Below are positions 43,809-51,541 of a stretch of DNA of 64,000 bases, piece by piece. The position numbers and the translations under genes are program-made. A model generated the notes under the pieces. The model was not told where the DNA came from. It searched no databases and worked only from the letters and a program-made list of their open reading frames with translations. Origin of the DNA: an uncultured Granulosicoccus sp. (lineage in GTDB: Bacteria > Pseudomonadota > Gammaproteobacteria > Granulosicoccales > Granulosicoccaceae); contig CANLXI010000006.1 of NCBI GenBank assembly GCA_947495035.1, positions 171,257 to 235,256 on the forward strand, written 5' to 3'. Every line of letters starts with the position of its first letter. Within the stretch, counting starts at the first letter, position 1.

Positions 43809-44033
43809 ATGCGTCACTCCGACCCGCACGTATCTGCCAGCTGCCACAGGTGGGCTGGCTCTGTGGCATTCGACGTCGTTGAACATCGGAGTGTCTCGCT
43901 GGTCGACCAGGGCAGACCGGCTGTCAGCCGGTTCGTCCCTGTGTGGTTTTGCTCAACAGATGACTTTCGGCTGCTCGATGGGCTAAGCCATCTGTCGTGG
44001 AAGTCTCAGCCGTTGACCGGGGTGGCGCGATGA
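43809..44033 (+). CDS. Possible small protein upstream of the AI-2E transporter gene
   Basis: This 74-residue frame begins with ATG 43809 and its TGA overlaps the next gene's ATG as ATGA, a pattern that usually marks a real coupled gene. The product (MRHSDPHVSASCHRWAGSVA at its start) matches nothing I know and has no signal or membrane segment. A second frame overlaps it, so it may equally be non-coding. The 304 bases between glcF and the transporter otherwise hold nothing I can support. Confidence 0.25.
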   Translation: MRHSDPHVSASCHRWAGSVAFDVVEHRSVSLVDQGRPAVSRFVPVWFCSTDDFRLLDGLSHLSWKSQPLTGVAR

Positions 44034-45136
44034 GTGATAGCGAGTGGCAGAAGCGTGACAGGGTCCTGATTTCGATTCGCCGCATCCTGACGGTGCATCT
44101 GATTCTGGTGCTGGGGACCATCTGCTACTTTGCCAAGGATCTGCTGATGCCTCTGGCACTGGGTCTGCTGATTGCCCTGACCCTGTCGCCGGTCGTCAGA
44201 GCGCTGTCTCGTCATCATGTGCCGGCGCCGGTATCGGCGGTGTTACTGGTCATCAGCGTCGGCGGTTTCATCACCTCCTTCGGCTACATGATGTCCACCC
44301 CGATGACCGAACTGTTCGACTCCATCCCGAATATCGGACAGACACTGGAGCAGAAGATCAGCCCCTACAAGCAGTCGGTGGATGCAATCAGCAAGGCGGG
44401 CGAGCAGGTCGAGAAGATGGCATCCGGCAGTGATGAGCCGACCAAGGTAGTGCTGGAGCAGCCGGGTCTCATTTCATCGGCAGCCTCCACGGTGGCCAAT
44501 GGCCTGACCACGATCATGCTGGCCTTCGTGCTGTCGCTGTTCATGCTCGCCTCCGGCACTCTGTTCCAGGAAAAGCTGATCGCCGTGATGCCGAGGTTGC
44601 AGGACAAGAAACGCGCACTGACGGTGGCCTACCAGGTGGAGAGCAGTGTGTCGCGCTACCTGCTGACGGTGACTCTGATCAACGGTGCGCTGGGTATCGT
44701 GATCATGTCCTTGCTGTCACTGGCTGGTGTGCCCAATCCGGTGCTGTGGGGTGTGGTGGCAGCGGTGCTGAACTTCCTGCCGTTTGCCGGTGCTCTGCTG
44801 GGTGTGGGCTTGCTTGCCATCGTCTCGCTGGGAACCTATGAGACCGTGCCCGCGGCGCTGCTGCCACCGGCGATCTATTACGCCTGCACCACGATAGAGG
44901 GCAATTTCATCACGCCGGCCATCGTCGGCCACCGTTTGCAGCTCAATATCGTGGCGGTATTCACCGCAGTCGTGGTCTGGGGCTGGTTGTGGGGAATCGG
45001 CGGGGCACTGATGGCCGTGCCCATTCTGCTTGTGGTCAAGATCCTGTGTGACCATATCGAATCCTGGCAGGTTCTCGGTGAATTCCTGTCGGGGCGAGTC
45101 CCGCCTGCTGCGGAGGCGTCCGAACCGGAGTCCTGA
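44030..45136 (+). CDS. AI-2E family transporter (PerM/TqsA-like)
   Basis: This 368-residue membrane protein (start ATG 44030) has about seven helices. Family features are LLMPLALGLLIALTLSPVVR near the N terminus, a central amphipathic region (about 95-150), and the C-terminal PVLWGVVAAVLNFLPFAGAL and GNFITPAIVGHRLQLNIVAV. Members of this family include the AI-2 exporter TqsA and Na+/H+-linked exporters, so the substrate is open. It is convergent with a histidine kinase gene; the stops are 16 bases apart. Confidence 0.9.
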   Translation: MSDSEWQKRDRVLISIRRILTVHLILVLGTICYFAKDLLMPLALGLLIALTLSPVVRALSRHHVPAPVSAVLLVISVGGFITSFGYMMSTPMTELFDSIPNIGQTLEQKISPYKQSVDAISKAGEQVEKMASGSDEPTKVVLEQPGLISSAASTVANGLTTIMLAFVLSLFMLASGTLFQEKLIAVMPRLQDKKRALTVAYQVESSVSRYLLTVTLINGALGIVIMSLLSLAGVPNPVLWGVVAAVLNFLPFAGALLGVGLLAIVSLGTYETVPAALLPPAIYYACTTIEGNFITPAIVGHRLQLNIVAVFTAVVVWGWLWGIGGALMAVPILLVVKILCDHIESWQVLGEFLSGRVPPAAEASEPES

Positions 45137-45152
45137 TCTATCCCCAACTGCC

Positions 45153-46847
45153 TCAGTCGGTGTCTCCGGCCGAGCGGCGGTTGCGAAACGCGTTCATGAG
45201 CCGGTTCAGCTCGTTCAGCTCTATCGGTTTGGTCAGATGGTGGTCGAATCCTGCCTGATGACTGCGTTCCTGATCTTCGGGTTGGCCGTAGCCGGTGGTG
45301 GCAATCAACAGGATATCCCGGGCGGGATACAGGCTTCTGAGCTGACGTGCCACCTCGTGACCGGAGATGTCCGGCAGGCCGATGTCCAGCAGCACTACAT
45401 CCGGTGTTTTTTCCCGTGCAGCCTGCAAGGCCTCGGTACCGGATCCTGCCAGTCTCACCTGATGTTGGCGTCGTTCCAGCAGGCGGCCCAAAGCACTGAT
45501 GCTGTCCAGATTGTCGTCGGTGACCAGCACGTCCAGTGCTGCGGCATTCGTGGCGACAGTGTCTGCTGAGCGGGTCGGATCCTGCTCCACGGGGCCGCTG
45601 GCCAGTGGCAGCGCCACACAGAAGGTACTGCCACAGCCGGGGCCATCGCTCTCGACGCTGACCTGGCCTCCGTGCAGACTGACCAGTTCACTGACCAGCG
45701 CCAGACCCAATCCCAGTCCGTGATTGGCGGGCAGGCCGGTGTTCTCCAGCTGCACGAACAAATCAAAGACCTTTTCCAGGTCTTCCTTGCAGATGCCCTG
45801 GCCGGTATCGTGGACGCGAATCAGCACTTCGGAAGCGTTCACCTCGGTATCGACGCGAATCCGGCCTCCGGAAGGGGTATAGCGAATGGCGTTGTGCAGC
45901 AGATTGACAATGACTTGCTGCAGCCTGACGGCGTCGGCATGGACATGGACATCGGTGGGAATGCTGTTCAGCTCCAGCCCGATCTGTTTGGCGGCAGCAT
46001 CCCCGGCCATACTACCGCAGGCATCCTGTAACACCGGCGCCAGTGCGATGGTGTGCTGTTGCAGGGAGATCTTGCCACGACTGATGCGCGACACATCCAG
46101 CAGGTCATCCAGCAAGCGGGTCAGTTGCGAGCACTGCCTGTGCATCATCTGCACGGTTTGCCGTGTCTGTGTAGCGGTCTCCGAATCATCGAGCAGGCTC
46201 AGACCGTTGCTCAAGGCGCTGAGCGGATTGCGCAGTTCATGCGAAAGCATCGCCAGGAACAGGTTCTTGCTTTCATCGGCGTTCCTGAGCTTGGTGTTCA
46301 TGCACAGCAGCTTGTCGCGCTGTTGTTCGAGTTGCAGCTTGAGTTCGGTTTCGCGTTGCAAGGCCGTACGCAGGGTCATACGGGTCATGACCTGGCGCCC
46401 CAGCACCTGCAATGCACGCAGCTGTTCCGCACTCAGGTTGCGGGGGACGGTATCGAGAACGCACAAGGTGCCGATGGGCAGATCTTCTTCGGTCTTCAAG
46501 GGTACGCCTGCGTAGAAGCGCATGTTGATCTCATTGTGTACCAGCGGGTTGTCGCGGGTACGCGAATCCAGCAAGGTGTCGCTGATGATCAGTGGCTGGT
46601 CGTCGAGGATGGCATGGGCACAGACCGACTCATGCAGGCTGGTCTGTGCGGCCTGCAAGCCGGTACGGGCCTTGAACCACTGGCGGTCGGCATCAACGAG
46701 GCTGATCAGCGAGATGGGGGTATTGCAGATGCTGGACGCCATTTCAACCAGTTCATCGAATTCCTCCTCGCTGGAGGTATCCAGAATCTGCAGGCCATGC
46801 AACGCGGCAAGTCTGTCATCTTCCTGAGGATGCGGTCCTGCCTTCAT
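45153..46847 (-). CDS. Hybrid sensor histidine kinase with GAF and receiver domains
   Basis: This is a 564-residue soluble protein without membrane segments. A GAF domain spans about 25-165 (VDADRQWFKARTGLQAAQTS, SVCAHAILDDQPLIISD). A HisKA domain holds the phospho-accepting His in LAMLSHELRNPLSAL (about 205), and a HATPase_c domain shows NLLHNAIRYTPSGG, DTGQGI and GLGLGLALV. A C-terminal receiver (about 440-560) has DVVLLDIGLPDISG (phospho-Asp near 490) and KPIE. The GAF type is common in redox or small-molecule sensing. No partner regulator is adjacent. Confidence 0.93.
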   Translation of the reverse strand: MKAGPHPQEDDRLAALHGLQILDTSSEEEFDELVEMASSICNTPISLISLVDADRQWFKARTGLQAAQTSLHESVCAHAILDDQPLIISDTLLDSRTRDNPLVHNEINMRFYAGVPLKTEEDLPIGTLCVLDTVPRNLSAEQLRALQVLGRQVMTRMTLRTALQRETELKLQLEQQRDKLLCMNTKLRNADESKNLFLAMLSHELRNPLSALSNGLSLLDDSETATQTRQTVQMMHRQCSQLTRLLDDLLDVSRISRGKISLQQHTIALAPVLQDACGSMAGDAAAKQIGLELNSIPTDVHVHADAVRLQQVIVNLLHNAIRYTPSGGRIRVDTEVNASEVLIRVHDTGQGICKEDLEKVFDLFVQLENTGLPANHGLGLGLALVSELVSLHGGQVSVESDGPGCGSTFCVALPLASGPVEQDPTRSADTVATNAAALDVLVTDDNLDSISALGRLLERRQHQVRLAGSGTEALQAAREKTPDVVLLDIGLPDISGHEVARQLRSLYPARDILLIATTGYGQPEDQERSHQAGFDHHLTKPIELNELNRLMNAFRNRRSAGDTD

Positions 46848-46992
46848 CGTGTGTATCTGGTTGGCCCTGGCAGCTACCGGCAGCGTACCTGCCCGGTTCT
46901 AAAGCAGTGACAGCTTACCAGCAATTTCGCTTGCGAAATGCACCGATACCGTGCAAGGCGGGACGGGCTGACTCGACAACCGCCGAATCTGT

Positions 46993-49080
46993 TCAGGCAG
47001 CCTTGATGGCCGGGGCAGCGCCACCGCAATGTTTTTCCAGATAGTGCGTCACCTGATGTACCGGCAAGGGTTCACTGAAGTAGAAGCCTTGCATCTGATC
47101 ACAGCCATGATTGATCAGCCAATCAACCTGTGAACGAACCTCGACGCCTTCGGCAACCACCTTCAATCCCAGGACCTTGCCCATGTTCAGGATCGTTTCC
47201 ATGAGCATGGAACGCTTCTGATCAACCAGAAAGGCACGATCGATCTTCAGGATGTCCAGAGGGTACTTCTGCAGATAGGCCAGATTGGAGTAGCCGGTGC
47301 CGAAGTCGTCCAGCGTCAGCTGGATACCCATGGCGCTGAGCTGCTGCAGAGTCTGATGGATCCTGTCGGCATCTCCCAGCAGCATCGATTCGGTGATCTC
47401 GAGCTCGATCATGGCCGGATCGCAACTGTTGCGCACCAGACATTCGGACACGTTCATCATCAGGTCATCCGTGTTGAACTGATGCGCGGAGATATTGATG
47501 GAAACAGGCACCAGCAGTCCGGCTTCCTGCCACAGCTTCTGCTGCCGCATGGATTGATCAAGTACCCAATTGCCCAGTTCCAGTATCTGGCCGGTTTCTT
47601 CGGCAATGGTGATGAAGCTGTCCGGTGGCACCAGGCCACGGGTCGGATGATTCCAGCGAATCAGCGCCTCCACGCCGGAGACATGGCCTGTGCGGCACGA
47701 GATCTTCGGTTGATAATACAACTCGAATTCATGATTGCGAATCGCATAGACAAGATCATTCTCCAGCCCCAGCTTGTCCTTGATGGTCGCACTGAGTGTG
47801 ATGGTCATCTGCTTGTCGAAAAAGCAGTAGCCGCATTGACGCGCCTTGGCCATGTACATGGCGGCGTCGGCGTTTTCCATCAGGCTGGCGATGGTCTCGC
47901 CATCGAAAGGAAAGCGGCAAATGCCGATGCTGGGCAGGATACGCAGTTTCTGATTGCCCAGCATGACCGGTTCGGCCATGGCCTTCAGGATCTTCTCTGC
48001 GGCGTTCTTGAGTTCTGCGGTATCGGTAACGCGGTTCATGATCAGAACGAATTCGTCACCTCCCAGTCGACTGGCCATGCTGTTGCCACCGACGGCCTGC
48101 TTGAGACGGTGGGCAACCTCGATCAGCAGTTGATCGCCGATGGAGTGGCCCAGAGAGTCGTTGATGATCTTGAACCGGTCCAGATCGAGAAAGAACAGGC
48201 TGAATTCGTTCTGTTCCTCGTCGGCAATGGACAGCAGCTCATCGAGATAGATGGTCAGTGCGGCCCGATTGGGTAGACCGGTAAGCGAATCGGTGTAGGC
48301 CAGCTTGTAGGCGGTCTGCTGTGCCTGGCGACGCTCCGTGGCATCCACGGCGCTTACCAGGATCGAAGGTTGTCCGGACACGGGATCGACGCTCTTCTGC
48401 AGCGTCATCTCGTGCCAGCGGGGGCCGGTCGTGGTATTGACTTCCAGTTCCGTGGTATAGCATTCGGCGAGCTCCAGAGCCTCTTCGATGATGTAGATGT
48501 CAGCATCGTTGATGAAACGCTGCGGCAGTGTCGTGCAGCGGCTGTGCAGTGACTCACGGGCAGCAGGGTTGCAGTAGATCAGCGAATGATCGGCATCGTA
48601 GAGACTGATCATTGCCGAGGTGTGCAGCAGAGCGGCCGTGCTGCGCAAGGTGTCCGAACTGGCATCGAATATTTCGTTGACGACCTCGATCAGCAGCGCA
48701 CGGGTCTCGTCACCGATCGGAAACGGAGAGAACGAATGCTCGACCGTTCGGCTGGCACCTCCCGGAAAGATGGTCCACAGCTCGGTCAGGCTGATGTCCT
48801 GTTCAAAGCAGTCGGTCTGTAGTTGCTGAAGCCGTTTGACGATCGGCTCGGTGACATGCTGCTCTATTTCCCGCTCTCGCAGGTGCTCGATGGAGTCGGC
48901 ATGCCAGAAGGCGAGACCTGCCTGATTCGCCCACAGGACCTTGAAATGGTCGACGTCGAAGATGCACAGGGGATTCCTGACATGCTTCAGTGCCTGAATT
49001 CCGGGATGGGTGGTGTAGTCGAAGTCAGTCAAGATGGCAACGCATCGGTGGCAGTTTCGCAGTTGCGCTGTGAACTTCAC
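46993..49080 (-). CDS. GGDEF-EAL cyclic-di-GMP protein with PAS-like sensors
   Basis: This is a 695-residue soluble protein. Two PAS-like regions occupy residues 20-130 and 145-255. The GGDEF domain (about 265-420) has an intact site in ASRLGGDEFVLIMN but no RxxD inhibitory site. The EAL domain (about 435-680) keeps VEALIRWNHPTRGLVPPDSF, DDFGTGYSNLAYL and IDRAFL, so it probably degrades cyclic-di-GMP; both activities may remain. It likely tunes motility or biofilm in response to a ligand. It follows the histidine kinase on the same strand, 145 bases away, possibly as a separate unit. Confidence 0.93.
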   Translation of the reverse strand: MKFTAQLRNCHRCVAILTDFDYTTHPGIQALKHVRNPLCIFDVDHFKVLWANQAGLAFWHADSIEHLREREIEQHVTEPIVKRLQQLQTDCFEQDISLTELWTIFPGGASRTVEHSFSPFPIGDETRALLIEVVNEIFDASSDTLRSTAALLHTSAMISLYDADHSLIYCNPAARESLHSRCTTLPQRFINDADIYIIEEALELAECYTTELEVNTTTGPRWHEMTLQKSVDPVSGQPSILVSAVDATERRQAQQTAYKLAYTDSLTGLPNRAALTIYLDELLSIADEEQNEFSLFFLDLDRFKIINDSLGHSIGDQLLIEVAHRLKQAVGGNSMASRLGGDEFVLIMNRVTDTAELKNAAEKILKAMAEPVMLGNQKLRILPSIGICRFPFDGETIASLMENADAAMYMAKARQCGYCFFDKQMTITLSATIKDKLGLENDLVYAIRNHEFELYYQPKISCRTGHVSGVEALIRWNHPTRGLVPPDSFITIAEETGQILELGNWVLDQSMRQQKLWQEAGLLVPVSINISAHQFNTDDLMMNVSECLVRNSCDPAMIELEITESMLLGDADRIHQTLQQLSAMGIQLTLDDFGTGYSNLAYLQKYPLDILKIDRAFLVDQKRSMLMETILNMGKVLGLKVVAEGVEVRSQVDWLINHGCDQMQGFYFSEPLPVHQVTHYLEKHCGGAAPAIKAA

Positions 49081-49469
49081 GAAATGTGCTCATTGTCGAT
49101 CCGCCCGAGCTCGAGCTAACCTTTTCTGGCTGGTAAAACCTTGAAAATGTGCATGGGTTCTCACCATCGGGACCTCACAGGTTACATGCGCTTCGTCGAT
49201 CGTCGGGGTATGTGATAAATAGTCAGTGCAGGTAGCGGCCGATGTCGGCCGGACTGCAGCATGAGTTCCCGACAGGAGGCGTGGGCAGCTTGCGAGCCAG
49301 TACCGGTCAAAACGCGCCAATGTTCTGACTTTTCGGTTTGCCTGATGGGTCTGGGAGGTTGTTTGCGAACTTCTGAGAACCAGTAGGAATAGGCCTTGGC
49401 GGTGAAGTGCTAACGTCTGTTGCAAATCCGGGCGGTACCCGGTGTCATATCTTGTCTGGAGCCCTCCCA
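49081..49469. other. Intergenic region between the GGDEF-EAL gene and the Rmf-like gene
   Basis: About 390 bases separate divergent genes and should hold both promoters. A minus-strand open frame crosses it but looks random, with no motif. I see no strong hairpin or repeat here. Confidence 0.4.
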
Positions 49470-49697
49470 ATGAAGCGTACGTTCGATTTTGTCGGTTTGA
49501 ACACAGTCATCTCTGAAGCGTTCAAGCCCCTGCATCAGGTCACTCCCGACCTGGCCCGCAAGGCCGGTCTGGATGCTGGTATCAAGGGGACGACTCCTTC
49601 CAATTGCCATCATTCCTATTTTGCCGATGAGGCGCTCGAAACCGAATGGTATCGGGGTTATCGTCAAGGCAAGCAGCAGGCGCTGGAAGAGAGCTGA
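49470..49697 (+). CDS. Ribosome modulation factor-like small protein
   Basis: This is a 75-residue protein from ATG 49470. Its C-terminal half follows the Rmf pattern: ARKAGLDAGIKGTTPSNC, then EWYRGYRQGKQQA, matching the G-x-x-A-G...C...W-x-x-G-x-x-x-G spacing of Rmf. The N-terminal 25 residues differ from E. coli Rmf (55 residues). Rmf proteins bind 70S ribosomes and promote hibernation as 100S dimers in stationary phase. The match is short, so the call is moderate. Confidence 0.55.
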   Translation: MKRTFDFVGLNTVISEAFKPLHQVTPDLARKAGLDAGIKGTTPSNCHHSYFADEALETEWYRGYRQGKQQALEES

Positions 49698-49752
49698 TCG
49701 CGCTGCATCATTGACGCAGCTGCATGACACGTCGCCTGGCTGGTGCCAAGTG

Positions 49753-49764
49753 ACGTGATCACGT
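49753..49764. promoter_or_regulatory. Perfect 12-bp palindrome before a hypothetical gene
   Basis: ACGTGATCACGT lies 16 bases before ATG 49780. Its position, inside the likely promoter-to-start interval, suits a dimeric repressor, but the binding protein is unknown and a chance match is possible. Confidence 0.3.
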
Positions 49765-49779
49765 GTAATATTCCGGCGC

Positions 49780-50130
49780 ATGAGCTGCCTTGAACTGAAT
49801 GATGCCGAGATAGTCAAGATCGCCGAGCCCATGATGGAAGACATCATGCTTGGCGTATCCAGACGTGATTACCAACTCCACAGTACGAATTTCTCGGTCG
49901 ATCTGAAGAGTCGGATAACCCCCGAGGTCTTTCTGAGCGACTGTGATCAGCGTGAATCCGACTGGGGCCTGCCCGGGAATCGCGAATTGACGACGATCTT
50001 CCGCAAGCACAAGTCATTCACCCTGGTGTGGGTGCAACACTACACACGAACCGATGAGCAGATCGTGGCCATGACCACCATCGCCTTGAAGGGCGGTCGG
50101 TATTTCGTGGACTACTTCCTGTTGCATTAG
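49780..50130 (+). CDS. Hypothetical conserved-looking protein
   Basis: This 116-residue polar protein has no signal peptide. It has an alpha+beta look (ELNDAEIVKIAEPMMEDIML at the start, then alternating strands ending in GGRYFVDYFLLH). The pattern of the last strands resembles NTF2/SnoaL-like small folds, but I see no catalytic residues that would prove it. It stands in a run of small genes between the GGDEF-EAL gene and dsbB. Function unknown. Confidence 0.55.
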   Translation: MSCLELNDAEIVKIAEPMMEDIMLGVSRRDYQLHSTNFSVDLKSRITPEVFLSDCDQRESDWGLPGNRELTTIFRKHKSFTLVWVQHYTRTDEQIVAMTTIALKGGRYFVDYFLLH

Positions 50131-50294
50131 CCTCGATGAGGCATGAGTCCACGACCGGATGTCTCATTGTGATCAGCAGCATCGTTCATGAGCACTCAGG
50201 GCAGGGCGGCGACCTGCGCATTCCCTGAATGACAGTGGTCGATGCTCGGCGCAAGGCAGTTGCCCAGCACACCCCATGCGTCATGGATCGATGC

Positions 50295-50615
50295 TCAGGG
50301 CAGGGTGGTTTCCGGGCATTGCTGCGTGGTGTCGATTTTCTGACAGAGAAATTCCAGTACGTCAGTGTCGATATTAGAGGCAATCGTGTCCAGATTGGCG
50401 CCACGCAATTTTTCCATGCCTGGAATCGTGATCGAGCCCTGTTGCATCCCATAACTGGCGGTGATGCCTCCGATTCCGGCAATGACGACCCAGAACAGCA
50501 TCTTCAGGCTGCTGCGTACGATCTGCAGAACGCCCACAAAGACCAGCAGTCCGCCGACTGCCATCAGAATTTCGTGAGCATATTCGAACTGCAGGAATTC
50601 TTGCCAGTAATTCAC
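50295..50615 (-). CDS. Small membrane protein of unknown function
   Basis: This 106-residue protein uses GTG 50615, with AAGGA nine bases upstream; residues before it in the frame are polar and unlikely. Two hydrophobic helices (EILMAVGGLLVFVGVLQIVR; MLFWVVIAGIGGITASYGMQ) are followed by a polar tail with two Cys near the C terminus. It is divergent from dsbB, which could oxidise such cysteines if they are periplasmic. I do not recognise the family. Confidence 0.55.
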   Translation of the reverse strand: MNYWQEFLQFEYAHEILMAVGGLLVFVGVLQIVRSSLKMLFWVVIAGIGGITASYGMQQGSITIPGMEKLRGANLDTIASNIDTDVLEFLCQKIDTTQQCPETTLP

Positions 50616-50840
50616 GCGCGTTGTCCTTTTCGTTGTCGTGGAGGTGCAGTGTAACCGCAAGTCGGGAACCGAAAGGCGGAAAGCTGATCAAGAGCAGGCG
50701 GCAGGTTCGATCGACGCTGAAGCATTCGCGAGCCTCTGCCTGCGCGGGCATGTGTTCGAGCAGGTGTCATGCCGATGCACGTCGTGGCGTCCTGTTTGCT
50801 ACTCTTACGCCACAATCACCTTGCGTAACCTTCCACTTCC

Positions 50841-51380
50841 ATGAATCTGTCTAGTGTATATGCCCGCCGCCTCATGTGGTTGGGTTGTCTGTTCTCGGTC
50901 ATCGGCCTGATGAGCTACGCCATTTATGCTGAACGGGTTCTGTATCTGGACCCTTGCCCGCTGTGCATCACGCAGAGACTATTTTATATCCTGATCGGTT
51001 TGCTGGCCCTGATCGGACTCTTGACGGTCCCTCGTCGCGGTGTGCAGCGAGTGCTGGCGGCGTTGATGGCCATGTGCGCCGTGGGCGGTATCATCACGGC
51101 TGGTCGCCAGGTGTGGCTGCAGCATCTGCCACCGGAAAAGGTGCCCGAGTGTGGTCCCGGACTCTCCTACTGGATGGAGAACGAGCCCTGGTTGCAGACC
51201 CTGTCCCTGTTGTTCAAGGGGGATGGCAACTGTGCCGAAGTCCATTGGCGGTTCATGGGGTTCAGCATGGGAGAGTGGTCACTGGCCTGGTTCGTTGGTT
51301 TGCTGGTGATCGCACTGGTTCTGTTCGTCACCAGCAGACTGAATCGGGTTGCCGTGTCCGAACAGGCAGCCAGTCAGTAA
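50841..51380 (+). CDS. dsbB: Disulfide bond formation protein B
   Basis: This 179-residue inner-membrane protein has four helices. The quinone-linked Cys pair is in DPCPLCITQR (C39, C42), the periplasmic DsbA-interacting pair is at C104 (VPECGPG) and C131 (GNCAEV), and Arg46 in the quinone region is conserved. It reoxidises DsbA using ubiquinone. Length and spacing match the family. The gene is convergent with the xylanase gene, separated by two hairpins. Confidence 0.95.
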   Translation: MNLSSVYARRLMWLGCLFSVIGLMSYAIYAERVLYLDPCPLCITQRLFYILIGLLALIGLLTVPRRGVQRVLAALMAMCAVGGIITAGRQVWLQHLPPEKVPECGPGLSYWMENEPWLQTLSLLFKGDGNCAEVHWRFMGFSMGEWSLAWFVGLLVIALVLFVTSRLNRVAVSEQAASQ

Positions 51381-51445
51381 CGGCCAGTCAGATACGCGTT
51401 TTGGCAAGGAGTGTGAATCTCGACGCTTCGCACCGTCTTGTCCTG

Positions 51446-51473
51446 ATGCCGGATGGCCTGAAGCATCCGGCAT
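51446..51473 (+). terminator. Hairpin 1 after dsbB
   Basis: Arms ATGCCGGATG (51446-51455) and CATCCGGCAT (51464-51473) form a perfect 10-bp stem with an 8-base loop, about 65 bases past the dsbB stop. No T-run follows. It probably ends or protects the dsbB transcript. Confidence 0.6.
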
Positions 51474-51502
51474 GAACTACAAGCCTGACATCATGCGGTC
51501 GG

Positions 51503-51531
51503 TGATCTGCCGCAGTCATTGCGGCAGATCA
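51503..51531 (-). terminator. Hairpin 2, next to the xylanase stop
   Basis: Arms TGATCTGCCGCA (51503-51514) and TGCGGCAGATCA (51520-51531) form a perfect 12-bp stem with a 5-base loop, 11 bases past the xylanase stop on the minus strand. It is the likely end of the xylanase transcript. With the neighbouring hairpin it separates two convergent genes. Confidence 0.65.
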
Positions 51532-51541
51532 TTCACCAGGG

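Noticed and set aside
50203..50310. Near-duplicate CTCAGGGCAGGG motifs at the end of the small membrane protein gene
   Set aside because: Only about 15 bases are shared between the two places, too little to claim a duplicated gene end or a repeat element.
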